DNA from: Alligator mississippiensis | Lineage: Eukaryota > Chordata > Crocodylia > Alligatoridae | Length of the DNA stretch: 64,000 bases | Reading direction: 5' to 3' | Assembly (NCBI RefSeq): GCF_030867095.1 | Contig: NC_081828.1 | Span: 3,797,001 to 3,861,000 of the forward strand | Part shown: positions 22,586-35,357 of the stretch, one piece after another | How positions within the stretch are numbered: the stretch's first letter is position 1 | Layout: every line of letters starts with the position of its first letter | Notes under the pieces: generated by a model | The model's database searches: none | Seen by the model: the letters and a program-made list of their open reading frames with translations, nothing else | What the model was told of the DNA's origin: nothing | Program-made: the position numbers and the translations under genes

Positions 22586-25500
22586 TCACACCCAGGACTG
22601 CTATGGAGTAGGCTGTAGTGTCATTCACAACCTCTCTGTAAGAGTTATGTGGGGTTGAAAAAACCGCATGTTGCACTGGAGTGAGAAATGGAAGCAGAAG
22701 GCATACAACTCATAAAGGTCATTGTCCTATGCTGGATGCATCACCTTTTGGAGACATGTCTTCTTTTTTCCCAGGAGTCCTGAGAGCTCAGTAGCATGTG
22801 TGCTCAGAGTCTGGAGGGTTTAAAGGCAAATTAAAAATTTGCAAGGACAATCAGCCTAGCAGAATGACTGTCAGAGGCCTGGGAGTTGTCCAACTTTCTG
22901 ATCCTTGCAGAGGCAGAGTGACGAGACGGCCCCCTTGTTCATTAAAAGTTCCTCTGACAAACACCCAAAATAACGCAGTAAACTCAATCAGTGTGAAGGT
23001 GATTTGGAGCTCAACCATTTAATGGTTGAGCCTCCCAGTCTGAAGAAAGAAAAGTGACAATTTTAAAATGCTTCTGGCCTTTGTCTCCAATTAAATTAGA
23101 GACCACCACTGGGTATAAGGTTTCAAGTCTGGTTAGCAGTCTCTACGGAAAGGAATTTCCATTATAGCACTGGAAACACTTACTTAATCCCACTTTTGCT
23201 GCTGATCTACCTGAACTTTTCACAACCACCAGGGCTCTGGATTCCATTTTTAATCATGGGAAGAGTCTCTGGCAACCTGAGAAGATCGTCTATGTGAGAA
23301 GATCTCATAGCGAGATTAACAGGAGCAGCCAAGGCAATTAACTGTTGTAATGATTTACCAAGGCTTGTGGTGGGCTCTCCTTCTCTGGCACATTTTAAAT
23401 CAAGATTGCGTGTTTGCTTCCAAATCTGCTGCAGTTCAAACAGGAACGAGTGTTGGGTGCTCGTTGTTATGCAGGAGGTCAGCCTGCAGCCACGAAATCC
23501 CTTCTGACTTTATTATCCATGAAGAGCTGCATATTTGTGCCATGCAAGCGTTAGGAATATTAACCAAGCATTCCCACCCTGCTGAACGACCCTTTGGAAG
23601 GAGACGACCTCCAAAGATACTCAACAGTTGCAGGCTTCTTGAAATGGCTTGTCTTCACAGGTCCAAATCCACCTGGGTCTACAACAGCTTCCAAAGAAGG
23701 GATGAGAAGGGTGTGAACCCAGGCCTTCAGAGACATGGGTTGAAATCTTTCCTCTGCTACCGACTCTTTGTGTGGCCCTGGGCAAGTCGCTGGTCCTGAA
23801 ATGTGTAAGATCCTGAGAGTGGGTCTCTGAATACCTATGAGAAACCAGGCCTTAGGTCTTGGGTGCCTTAGGTTCCCATCCACAGCGTGGGGGTTGTTTG
23901 TAAGGAGGAAGACATGAAAGACAGAGGTCCCATGAGAGTGGATGTTTATAAGAAGATCTGCTGCTGTACCTGCCATTTTCAATGGACGGCTGATCCAAAA
24001 CTCAGCTCCTGCTTGGAGGGATTGAAAAAGATCCACCTACTAAATGCAACGAAGAAGACAAGAGGCTTTTAAGTGCTAGATTGCCGCCAGTGGTAAAACC
24101 TCCAAAAGGCTGACTTTTGAGCACGTGCTTTGTCCAGCACAGCTAAGAAGCAACATCATTAGCATCTTGTTGGCGTGTTGGTTCACCTAATAGCTACTAT
24201 CTACCAACACTTATGTTTGATGCAGGGGTTGTCTTGTTTTTGAAATGTAATTGGGGTGCAAATTAACATGCTCTGAGATGATGCTCGCTAAGGCCAGGGA
24301 AGCAGCAGAGATCTGGCACAGTAAAGATTGATCTTTGTGCCTTTGGGATGAATCAAGTGGCTTAAAGGGTTCTCCCAACATGGACAGCGAGTCCATCTGA
24401 TGGTGGATTTGGGCCTGCTTACACTACCCCCATCAGATGTCCTATTACATATGAATAGTCCAAAATGCTTAACACTACTGCACATTTTAAGTGAATTATT
24501 AGATATGATTTGGGGAGAAATGTTGCAAAATCCCCCATCCTACTGGGCCTATTAAAAATTGAAGGGGACAGGAAAGGATCAGTTCTATAGGTAGTTGAAA
24601 ACAGGGATAGAGGACATCCAAATATCTTTCCAAATATCAGCAGAGCCAATCAAAAGGTTGTTTTTTTAAATTCATGACTTGTGAAAAGTGGCATCTGAAG
24701 TGTCTGTAATGGGAAATGTCTGTCCTTCCCATTGCATTGTCAAGAGAGAGCTAGTCAAACCACTTTCAGTTATACTGACCCAGTACTGCAGACATATTTG
24801 GTACTGAGTGTCGATACTTCCTAAAGAGCTTGCAGAGCAGGTCTTACACCTTCTAGCGCAAATCAGGAAGCCACACTCTCAATCTCTGATGGTTTCTTAA
24901 ATATTACAATTGCAGTACTGTACCATGAGTATTTTTCCCCCTCATTGCATGATGTGTGACTTGTAGGAATTTGCCCTCTCTGGGCAGCTTTCTCTGGAGG
25001 TAGCCATAACTATAAAATGTGTTAAATTGAAGGAAGAAACGTCAGAAAAAAACGTGAAAATTAAAGCTACATTTGGCACTAAAGAGTCTGCGAGGGGAAC
25101 ATGGTTACAGACAAATGTAAACCATCTGGATGGTGGAGAGGAATTTATTCTGATTCAGTGTCCTCCACCCAGAGGACTGCAAAAGCCTTTCCTGTGAGGC
25201 AAATGAAAAGGAAAGCATTGGATAAACTTACCAAGGGAAAGGATCTTGGTTCTCTAATGGGATCCTCCACCAGGAAGGACTTGGTTCAGCAATGGGAAGT
25301 CTCACTGGCTCGAAGAGGATTTGGCTGTAGCCATAAGCAATCAGAACAGACAACTGAAGCCACAAGTGAGTTTACAAAATGATTTATGCATGCAAAAAAC
25401 CCCAGCCCCAGCTTTCTGCTCCCTATGAGCACAGAGAGCGATGCAGAACGAAACAAGTTTTTCACTGCTGTGTTGGACACAACGGGGAATGGGCCAGACT

Positions 25501-26760
25501 CGGTCCTGGCTCTTGCAAGGTTTGTGATGTGAACTTGAGGGGAGGGATGGAGGCTTACCCTGGCTGAGGAGCCAGCCCCTGGGTTATAACTGTGAGAGGG
25601 CTCGTACCTAATACCTTTTGCAGCCGACTGCTGTTTGCATGCTGTGCTAAGCTCACATGGGCAACACCCTTGACGTCACGGCTCTTAAATACCATCCCAA
25701 TGGGCTGAAATTTTGCTCCAGATGGAAAATCCTGCCCGTTCTCTTCTGCTCATGTTTGTGAGCTTAGCAGCCAATGGTACTCCTAGCTGGGAAAACACTG
25801 GAGGTTTTGAAACTTTGAAAAAAATCCCCATTTTAAGTCAAGAGGAAAAGTCAAAGCCTTGATCATTTTCCCGGGGAGATGAACCAAAAAACCCCAGCTC
25901 TGGGACCGTATGAACAGTTCATCGGTAGCTTAATTACAGCTGGGGGAGCAGATCTCAGCCCTAAGTACCCAACTTAGAGGGAGCAAAGTTTGGTGGTAGA
26001 CACCACTGGCCTAACCACCACTTCTGCCCAGGGCACAGAAACAGCTTGTTACATCTCTGAATTTAGTTTCAATAATTCTGAGATATTTAGTTCAGGTTTA
26101 ATTTTCTTTTCTATATTTAAAAATCTTGTATTACGACAATCCATTCAGATGTCAAAATGGCAATGAGATTTTGTGCTGGGACGTGTCCAGCTGGACTTTT
26201 GGACAGTGCTTTGGAAACTTTAAGGTTTTGTTGAATGGAGGAATCCTTTGACACCCCCCACCCCTTCCGCCAACCCTTCCCCCAGACACAGGTTTGGTTT
26301 GGAGAAACTAAAATCAATGAGAAAATGATTTGCTCCAACTGCATCAACCATTGTGGTATCTATGCCTCTTTCAGTGGTTTGGTTGGGAGCCTCACAACTG
26401 CTGGGGACCTTTGAAGCTTCCTTTAGGATGGCTTTACAACCCCCCAAGCTATGCTCCAAGCTCTCATCCCCATGACAGTGTCATGTCAACCTTTCATCAT
26501 AACGAGGGTCTCGCAGTTGGTCCAACTGATGCTGCATAACACAGTTAAAGGGCCTACCGGGGATGCTCTGGCTTGTTACCTGTGTTTCGGTAGCTCAGAG
26601 GATTTCCACTCTTGGAAACCGCACTGGAGCAGGGCCCCTGGACGTCATGCACGTACATTGTATGGGCGTTTTATGAACACAAAACAAAGCCAGTCCTTGA
26701 CCCCAGTAGCTTACAGTCCTAATGCCTGCTTTGTTCCGTGCATGTTCTTAAACTGTCCTC
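22586..26760. other. intergenic, no gene seen
   Basis: Short open frames only; the 149-158 codon frames at 23350-24036 overlap on opposite strands and show no domain. A possible MIR piece lies near 23740-23800 (TGTGTGGCCCTGGGCAAGTC). Confidence 0.4.
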
Positions 26761-26815
26761 ATAGGATCACAGCGTTGGCATAGACCTTACAGGTTATACA
26801 GTCCAACCCCGGCAC
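26761..26815 (-). repeat. CR1 tail fragment
   Basis: ATAGGATCACAGCGTTGGC, then CCTTACAGGTTATACAGTCC and AACCCCGGCAC. Short and diverged. Confidence 0.55.
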
Positions 26816-28330
26816 AGATACGAGACGCTCCATTTCTTGACTATCCTACGGCATATGCCAGTTGTGTGCTTTACAGGTGGACTACGTCTGTACGGTTCAT
26901 TCTTTCCCTTGTCCTATCCTTGGGGCTTGAAGTCCGTGTGCATGCCATGCTTGTATTGGATGACAGGGTTTCTTGGGTGCATGTGTGCTGCTGTGCGCTT
27001 GAGAGAAGGAGGAGTCATGGCAAAGAACTTGGACTTGGAGCAAAAAAAGAAAAGGTGAGATTCAGGATTATTTCTACTGCTGATAGGGGAAGGTGGGGGT
27101 GTTGTTGGGCTGGGCTGGGACCCCGAGGAAGTGCTATCTTCCAGCCAGGCAAGTTGTACCCATACAGTAGGAAGGTCAAAGGTGCCTGGAGAGCAGAGCT
27201 GTTGACCTGAGTCTTCGCCCCAGAATTTTTTGTGATCTTGTAGATAGGCTGGATTGAAGCCATTGCATACTCCATGATGGTGGTGTGTCCTGGTTGGGAT
27301 AGGCATGAACATGCCACGATCACCCATGTTTGCAGGAATACCCCAACCCTATAAATATATCAGTGAAGACATTTGGGAGTGTCTTTATCAAAGGGACACG
27401 TTACTTCAGCCAGAAGGTATGGCCTGTAGCATGCAGGAGGTCGTACTATATTATCTTAATGGCCTTGGGACCTGCTAATTGTGAGATATGTCGATGTGAT
27501 GAATCTGCATGCGTGAATCTTAGGTTACTTTCTGTTGAATCTGCTAACGCCAATGCACGTATAGTTTTACTTTATGTTCACAATATATGCTGTGCCTTCC
27601 AGCCCTCCCGCTTGCACTCATTTATTTGTGCATGCCTTGGCCAAACATAACACAAACTGTTATCTAGCCTGGAATTTATCCATGGCTTTTGGGGGGAACT
27701 TGCATTCATGCCCGTGATCCCATGAAAGTGATCCAATAAGTGAAATCCTCCAATGTGATCCTGTCTGGAAAGCCGAGCCTCTTTCAGTGGGATGCTCCGT
27801 GCAGCAGTATTTGGGAGGGCTTAATTTGGGGGCGCAGAGAGCCAGCTACTGAGTTTTGGTACCACTTGTCATCAGAAGGCAGTTGCCCGAGCTTATTATG
27901 GGGGTCCCTCAAGACCACACAGGGAGCTGTGTACATACATCCCGAGACACCACCCTTGCCCGGAGGCACCTGCAATGTAAGGGGTTGGTATGGGATGGCA
28001 TGTGAAAGGAAAGTGCTCAATGCAACGGCTGTGATTACATTTTTGGGGTGCTTTGCATACAGTCAGCTGCACCCTCATACAAGTTTTGGCCACTACTTTA
28101 GGGGCAGAGGCTCTCACTCACAAAAAAGCAACAACACGGACATGAGTGAACCAGTTCTTGCACTGTACAACTCTTCTGGACCCCGCATGGGTATGTACAG
28201 CACCTTGCACCGTGAAGCTGTACTTCTGATTGGAAGCAATGGGGCAAACTCCATTATAGAAAGGAACAGCGGTTTCTGTGGTTAAAGCCCTGGCCTGGAA
28301 CAAGAGGGATCCAGGCTAATTTTTCAGCCT
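26816..28330. other. intergenic, no gene seen
   Basis: The longest open frame (27740-28285, plus) has no recognised domain. A MIR-like 5' piece may sit at 28255-28320. Nothing else can be supported. Confidence 0.4.
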
Positions 28331-28680
28331 CACTGGGCGCATCTACATGAGATATTTAATAACACTGCGCAGTCGTGTGTCACGGCAAAAACTGTGCTAA
28401 TTGCCTATTGCGCAGTGCTATTAGACTAATGCCTGGCAAGCACCACTAAATAACCGTGCACCGGTGCTACTGCACAGTAACTTTAGGTACCGTGCATTTA
28501 GTTACTGCTGTATTAAGGAAGTCATAAACTAAATGTACAGTATCTTAAAGTTGGGTTGGTCTAATAAAAGATATCAAAAATTCACCCAAGGAACCTTGTC
28601 TACCTATGTCCTTAGACCAACACAGCTACAACCTAAACCCCTGCAGTATCTTAAGGCGCATTAATGAACGTGTAGACGCA
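28331..28680. mobile_element. foldback MITE, family A, interrupted
   Basis: Left end CACTGGGCGCATCTACATG, right end GAACGTGTAGACGCA, with CTGCACAGTAACT-like internal words as in 11726-12061. A family B copy is inserted at 28549-28643. Confidence 0.7.
28549..28643 (+). mobile_element. family B repeat nested in family A, with 11-bp target duplication
   Basis: Contains TTGGTCTAATAAAAGATATC and CTATGTCCTTAGACCAACAC. It is flanked by CAGTATCTTAA on both sides (28538-28548 and 28644-28654), so it inserted into the family A copy. Confidence 0.8.
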
Positions 28681-28761
28681 CATATGACCATAAGCAAAGC
28701 ACTAACTCTCTCTCGGTGTCAGTGTCTTACTAGTTTAAAAAAAAAATTCCTCCTTTCATTA

Positions 28762-28850
28762 TCATTTCATAGTTACTCAGGGCTGGAAGGGACCCAACAG
28801 ATCGTTGGATCCAGCCCCTGCTGCACTTGGGCGCATGGGGGCAAGTAGTT
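28762..28850 (-). repeat. CR1 LINE 3' fragment
   Basis: TTTCATAGTTACTCAGGGCT, GGAAGGGACCCAACAGATCG and TTGGATCCAGCCCCTGCTGC. Antisense. Confidence 0.75.
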
Positions 28851-28947
28851 TGGGATGTCTTGTATCATGTGCATAGGCAGCACCTTGCAGCACAAGGTCC
28901 CACTCTTAGTTTTTACTGGTTGTAGAGTGCCCCCCTATCAGCTAATC

Positions 28948-29208
28948 TCTCTCTCTCTCTCTTTAAATATCTATATCTATCTATCTATCTATCTATAGAT
29001 ATATCTATATCTATATATCTATACCTATATCTATATCTATCTATCTATAGATATATCTATATCTATATATCTATACCTATATCTATATCTATCTATCTAT
29101 ATATATATCTATACATATATATCTATATCTATCTATCTATAGAGATATCTCTATATATAGAGATATATATAGATAGATAGAGATAGAGCTAGATAGATAT
29201 ACAGGGAA
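28948..29208. repeat. TATC/TA-rich microsatellite with 52-bp higher-order unit
   Basis: CT run, then TATCTA/TAGATA-rich sequence to 29208. TAGATATATCTATATC recurs at 28996 and 29048, a 52-bp period. Many self-complementary TAGATA/TATCTA blocks are present. Confidence 0.9.
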
Positions 29209-29214
29209 CCGGTT

Positions 29215-29570
29215 CAGGGAGCAGGGGAGAAGCCGCCGCGCTTTGGAATGCAATCAGCAGAAGGACTCGAGGCACCGGCCCCCACCTGCCCCTCTTCCCC
29301 CCACTGTGTGAACCTACTGTAGATCGCTGAATCCCCTTTGATGTTTATCTCCCCGGTAATTCTATTTGGGGGATTTGCTAAAGCGACAGTTCGAAGAATA
29401 CAGCACGCAATAGAGAGGCCGAGTGGCGAGAAGAATGTTGGAAACAGGATTAGGATCATATTCTACCCGCGCTTGTCAGACCGTGAATAGGGCTAAAGTT
29501 CCTTATCAGCCCAGGGTGGCAGGACTCTTTTGTCCCAGCTGGGATTTCTTTCCCCTCTTCCCCTCCCCTT
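29215..29570. promoter_or_regulatory. candidate conserved non-coding element with GGATTA
   Basis: A repeat-free block right after the microsatellite. It contains GCAATCAGCAG, TTTGATGTTTATC, GGTAATTC, GCGACAGTTCG and GGATTA at 29447-29452. No sustained open frame. Inference from texture. Confidence 0.3.
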
Positions 29571-29599
29571 CACATAAAGCTTTCAGTGTAATGATGAAA

Positions 29600-30555
29600 G
29601 CATAATCATGGCCCTGAATGGGGAGAGGTGATATTGGAAATTCCACCCCAGGCATCAGGCCCGGGGAAGGGTGCTGCCTACAACGTGCTGCTCCCTTCGC
29701 CGGGGACCTGCACTTGTTGAGTTACAGGGATGTGGCACTTGTGGCTTGGAAAAGGAAAGGATAGGAGGGGGCTGGATACCATCTGCATGCCCTTCTGGGA
29801 AAATCCCCGGCTCCAGCTGGTTGAATTTTGGCGGGGAATCGTGCTGCTAGAGCAGAGGGATCAAGCACTTGGTTTTGCACTTGGTTCTTGTCTGGTGTGG
29901 CTGGTCACATTCGTCACGTGATTGGTTTGTCATTGAAGACGGTTATGTTTCTGAACGGGTTCATTCCAGGGGGGGAAAAAATGGGAAAAGTGTCAGATGA
30001 AGGGAAAATGCTGGAAACGAAGAAAAACAAAAGCCAGTTTGGGGAATGAACGTGTGTCTGAAATTTTAGGAATACTGGCAGCGATTTTTGGTACCCGTAC
30101 GCGTGCGCACACACGCATCCCATCAGAAACTGCACTGGCAACGTCAACCGGGGAGGAATTTACCCATGCAATATTCAAGTTTTATCCCAGTCTGAGCCCC
30201 TGAGACAGGGGCTCCCAGCTTTTCCCACCTTGCAATTTCTCAGGTCTGTTTTAACTTCCAGCCTAATAGCAGGGGAGATTTGTAGTGCGTTTTGTCATGA
30301 GGTCAGCGCTAATATTATCACCTTTCTGTACCAGCTGGGGAAACAAAGGAGCCCTTTGTCTGCTCTGCGTCACACACAACCAGCGTGTTCGAACCCAAGA
30401 TCAGACGAAGTGTAATCAAAGATCTTTCAAAGAACGGGAGATCGGAAAATGATTTCTTCGAGGCGGGGGGCATGCCAGTAGAAATTAGGTGGGAAAAGGA
30501 GAGAAGCTGATAAAACTACTCCAACCCTTGACGGGAAGCTGCAAAGTTTGTTTAT
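29600..30555. other. intergenic, no gene seen
   Basis: Only short open frames are present. A weak MIR-like piece may be at 30270-30420. Confidence 0.35.
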
Positions 30556-30905
30556 AATCACTTAATAATAATAATATTAATAATAATAATAGGTTTAATC
30601 ACAACATTGGTTTAACCACATGATAATAATAATTATGATAATTATTTTATAATAATGTAATAGCATTAATATTTATAGATTAATATAATAATAGAAAAAT
30701 AGATAATTATTATATAGTGCTAATCGCTATTATTGTTATTGCCATTGTTGTTGTTATTAATGTTGCTGTTATTGTTGTTATAATAATAATGACTATCATT
30801 ATTGTTATTGTGATGATATAATTATATTACAATTATATATAATAGTTATTATTATTATTGATAATAATAATAATGATGATAATAATGGCAACATTATTAA
30901 CAAGC
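30556..30905. repeat. ATA/TTA-rich low-complexity tract
   Basis: About 350 bp dominated by AATAAT, ATTATT and GTTATTG units, imperfect and on both strands. Diverged trinucleotide microsatellite. Confidence 0.9.
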
Positions 30906-31734
30906 ACTGGATGAAACAAGAGAAATGTGTCTGTGTGTCGTGCCTTGTAATTTTCCAGTAAAATGGTTTGGGGAATGTTGTTAAAGAAATGACGGGAATG
31001 TTAGAAATGTGAAAAAAGCAGCGTGGCATAACACATCCCCAACGGACACCGTTTTCATGAGCCTGGTGATATTTCATGGCTTCCTTTAAAATCTGGGTCC
31101 TGGAGTCTTGTGAAGATGTGAGATTTTTTAAAGCAAGTTTCTAGCCGTGGTAGTCAAGTCACAGGACCAAGTTTTGGAAACTTATTGGGAGCGCACCTTA
31201 ATAGCAAAGGGAAATGGCTCCTCATTTCTTTATTATTACACATCATTATCTCATGATTTGTTGGATTATGACTCACGATTATTGAATGCTTGTGGCTGGG
31301 GATAATGTAAACTGAAAGTAGGCTAGCGAGCAAAACTTGCTGGTCTGGTTTCCTTGCCCAAACTGAGTGGAAATGCAGGAAAATTAAACCGCCAGGCGAC
31401 ATGGTGTATTGTATGCAAAAATTCTTTAACATTTAGTTGTCTCAAGATTTTGTCATTTTATTTTAATGATATTTGTTTTCAAAGACGGGGCCACATCCTG
31501 TAATTCTTACTGCTTTCGGCTACAGTTTCGCCCGTGCATGGTTTGAGCCAATGCTTTGTCTTTTGACTGCAGTCCTTTAAATCCAACAGTGATAGTTATT
31601 GCTACGATAATTTGCATTACAATAGCTGTTCCCCCTTGTGTTGCACTTGGCGCATACACACAAGAAGAGACAGTTCCTGTCCCAAAGAGATGACAGACTA
31701 CATGGATAATATGGACGGAAGGAAGCACTATTAG

Positions 31735-31850
31735 ATCCATCTTAGAGATGGGGAATGGAGAGGAAGACACAGAGGTGAAGTGACTTGATCAAGGTTAGAC
31801 AGTGAGTCTGTGTCGGAGCTGGGACTAGCGTCCCCACCTCCCACGTGTGC
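31735..31850 (-). repeat. MIR-like SINE fragment
   Basis: AGAGATGGGGAATGGAGAGG, CACAGAGGTGAAGTGACTTG, ATCAAGGTTAGACAGTGAGT and GGAGCTGGGACTAGC: antisense MIR. Confidence 0.8.
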
Positions 31851-32238
31851 ACTCTCACAAGTCTTATCCAAACCACTCCTTTTGTGTCATACTTATACAC
31901 AGGGGGCCAGATTCTGCCCTACCTATTAGGTGTCTTCAAAACTCGGCAGTGCCTAAGCGTGATCCTATTGCAGCCTGTTCAAGTCTCTACAAACCAGTGC
32001 ATGCCACAGACAGGCAGGTCCTCCTCCTCCTCCTCACTGCTTTTTGTAACTCATTCTTAAGTGTCAGATGACGCTGTCGTACCAAAGTAGGTGCATTAAT
32101 GGATTTTCTGGACTTGAACAGGGTGGAATAAAATACCACTTTAGGTTCCTAAATCCACTTACCTGTCTAATAGGTGAAATAAAATCTGGCCTCGTGTCTT
32201 TTCCTAAATGCAAACACCTGAATTTTGAATCTTATGAA

Positions 32239-32366
32239 CAGGGATCCTGGTTTTCTCAGATAAAAAACAAAAACAAAACCCAATTTTCAGATTAAAAAAG
32301 TAGCCCCAAATCCACATTTTCCCATGATTAAAATAAAACACCAGTATACACACACACGTGCACGCA

Positions 32367-32400
<34 letters not shown>

Positions 32401-32407
32401 ATACATA

Positions 32408-32439
<32 letters not shown>

Positions 32440-32661
32440 AAAAAATATGTATATATGTATATGTGCATATGTGTGTATATATGTATGTGTGTATATGTGT
32501 GTGTGTATATATAGGTATATGTATATATGTATGTGTATATATATATATATAATTAGTGTCGTTTCATTTTAATTGCAGGAAAAATGTGGATTATGGGTTT
32601 CTTTTTTTAAATCTGACAAATGGGGATTTTTTTTTTGAATCAGAGAAAACCAGGATCCCTG
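32239..32661. mobile_element. hAT-like foldback with microsatellite core (family D)
   Basis: Terminal inverted repeats CAGGGATCCTGGTTTTCTC of about 110 bp (left 32239 to about 32345, right about 32553 to 32661) enclose a CA/GT/TA microsatellite. An exact 8-bp duplication CTTATGAA flanks it (32231-32238 and 32662-32669), the target length typical of hAT transposons. No transposase. Sister copies at 58649-59112 and 54767-54939. Confidence 0.9.
32346..32552. repeat. (CA)n/(GT)n/(TA)n compound microsatellite
   Basis: The core of the foldback: an ACAC run, a GTGT run, then TATG/TATA units. Apparent short peptides of Tyr/Val/Cys/His repeats are artefacts. Confidence 0.95.
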
Positions 32662-32669
32662 CTTATGAA

Positions 32670-34660
32670 TAACTGTTCAAATAGTTTTTTTCAGGTAAGT
32701 AATGGTTATTTGAGTACTTCTCTTGAAGTTAATGCTGGCATCCCAGAATAAATTTGACCCTCGTTAAAAAAAGAAAGTGTTAAAATGCCATTAAAACCCA
32801 CAGTGGAGGATGTTTCTTCCTCTCCTCTTTGCTATACGTACGTACAGCACCAGGCACAACGCGGCTTTGGTTCTTTGTAGGCTTCTCACTGAGGTTTCTC
32901 GGTACTAATATCAGTTAGATGTGAATGTGTGAACCTGTACAGATTTTTTTTTGCTTTTTCATTAATCTTTTAGCCAATATTAATGGGTCTTTAGAGAAAA
33001 GAAGGTACCTTTTAATACAGGGGCAGTTATCTGAGAATTATGAGCGGGGGTCAGTCCTTGTCTTCTACATCCCAACTGGTGAAAGCACGTTGCAAACTAG
33101 GTTTCATGTCGCGTACTCCTTATTTCCGTGCTTGGGTGCTGAAACGAAGCTCTTTTGGGCCTGCTGAAATGAAGTCAAGTCCCCTGTATTCCCCAGATCG
33201 CAGAGCATCTAGAAGTTATCTCAGTTATAAATGAGAAAAAGGAAAGGACGTTATCTCAAAGGCATGAACAGTAACCAAAATATTTCATTTCCAAACAACC
33301 CTGGATCGAAAGTGGGAGGTCTCAGCTACTTGCACGTGCCTTCCCACCAGGCTCATGGGAGTCGGTGGCGATTGACTCTCTCGAGTAAAGCTCCTCTGTG
33401 GTGGAAGGACACAATCAGAGCGATGGCTTCCCGAGTTTGCGAAGAGTGAGCCAGATTCTAAACACATGCTTAAACACGGTGCTATTTGCCCAATAATCAG
33501 TAAAATGGAGAGAGTGATATTAAGCAAAATAATAAATTGTGTGCTTGGCTTCAAATTGGATCCTTTTTGTGTTTTATTTTGCTAGGATTTATTCCATTTG
33601 ACAAACCGTGCTGTTTAGAATATAATAGTGGCATAATCACAGCCTCGGGCTGTCATTCTTCATGATAATGGGATACTTATTCATCTAAGGCAGGTACAAG
33701 TCTGTCCTTTGGCTTTCATTTTACAAGATTACTTGTATTTCTGTCTCATTTGGAATAGGTGATAGCTGACAGAAAGCAATTTTCTTCCAATTTGGGGTTT
33801 TTCTATTTTGTTTTTTAAACTATTTGCTGTTGATTTTTTTTTTTTCCCTCCCCTATCTCTTGACATACATTTGGCAAGAAACCCAACGATGTGGATAAAA
33901 AAAAAAAAAACTCCACCAAAACCCTCAAATTCTTTGGAACTGTTTACATAGCATGAAGATTTATTAGTTAAGCGTGACAATGGAGGAATTTTTCAATGCA
34001 CAAGGCATTTTGGCTGGTGTGTGTGTTCCACTTTATTCTTAAAAAGAAAACTGCATTCATTTTTGTTCAGCTTGACAGACGAAAAGTTCACAGGATAAGA
34101 GGCACTTGTCAGTGCGGTTCCAGTGCGAAAGGCATTGCTTTCAATTCCATTTGGCATTTTTGAACGTAGGACCCTTAACCCCCCCCCCAGACATCTAAGG
34201 AAAGGCTTAGTTTTAAGCATGTCCTTAAGGGAAGCTGGAAAAAAATAATGATTTCGTTTTCGGGTGGTTGAACCAAAACAGATTTTTTTCTCTTCCGAGT
34301 CGGGAGAGAGGGAGTTTCAGCAAAACAAAACGGGCGACGGCAGAAAACGCAACGAAGAAGCCGTCGTGATTTGGGGACGAACTCGAGATCTTTCATTTGA
34401 CTCCAGAATGAAGGGCGGTGTTTTATTTTCAAGGTACCTTTTCACCCCTTTTTTAAAAAAAAACAACTTTTGGTCTTCTTTGGATGTAGGTCAGCTGTTA
34501 AAATAAAAAGGCCGTTTCAAAGCAAAAACTCGCTTTTGTTTTTAAAAAAAGTTGAGACAAAATAGTTTGTCATTCCCAAATGAAAATTTCACTTAAAAAA
34601 AGGCTGAAATGAACTGTTGCGACATTTCTGATGTTTCATGGTTTTGGACAACGTTTCCCC
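32670..34660. other. intergenic, AT-rich, no gene seen
   Basis: Many T and A runs and short open frames; no recognised repeat family. Confidence 0.4.
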
Positions 34661-34661
34661 T

Positions 34662-34677
34662 CCCCCCCCCCCCCCCC
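34662..34677. repeat. C16 homopolymer
   Basis: Sixteen consecutive C, then a GCCCCGCC tail. The minus strand G-run could form a quadruplex. Confidence 0.95.
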
Positions 34678-34756
34678 GCCCCGCCAATTCAACCAAAATT
34701 TAAAAAGTTTCAGTCCTACCATGCCTCCTTTCTTGTCCAGCAGATGCTCTACCTGG

Positions 34757-35225
34757 GTGCGTCTACACGTGAAATTCATTTGGTACAATAAACTCCGGTG
34801 CAATTCATTCTGGAGTTTATTGCTCCGGGGTGTAGCATTTACACGTGTGTCCAGGACTGCAGCACATTGAGCTGAGGCGGAGCAGCCCTGGCTGGCAGGG
34901 GTTGGCTTACCAACCCAGGGCTGCTCCGACCCGGCTCAATGGGCTGCAGAGGGGCCGGTTGAGGCACGACGGTGCCATAGTGCGGGGCTCACCCGCAGGC
35001 AGCCCCTACGCTGAAGCACCCTCGTGCCCCAGCTGTCAGTGTCTACACATGCATTACACTGGAGTAAATAACTCCACCATAGGATAGCGTTTGTGTTGGG
35101 CAGTAATATCCTACAGTGGAGTTAATTAGTTTACTCCAGCCTAATAGCACCTCATGTGTAGACGCTGATGCTTTACTGCAGAGCTAATTAGTCAGCTCCA
35201 CAGGAAACGTCTCATGTAGACAGGC
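34757..35225. mobile_element. foldback MITE, family A-like
   Basis: Left end CTGGGTGCGTCTACACGTG; internal CTACACATGCATTACACTGG and CTCATGTGTAGACGC; right end CTCATGTAGACAGGCCC. Composite or diverged; about 470 bp. Confidence 0.6.
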
Positions 35226-35357
35226 CCTCTCCTCTGTCAAAGAAATTGGGCTTAACTCGCCACGTGTTTTGCAGAATCAGAATTCTGATGCTGCTGCCAG
35301 GCAATTTGCCAAAATGAAGGATCATTTATCAAGCGGAAAGTGCCCATATTTTTCATG

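Noticed and set aside
27740..28285. 181-codon plus-strand open frame
   Set aside because: No domain or homologue recognised, no splice or promoter context, and overlapping frames on the minus strand.
30556..30905. Possible AT-rich origin or matrix attachment region
   Set aside because: It is a degraded ATA/TTA microsatellite; composition alone does not support a functional call.
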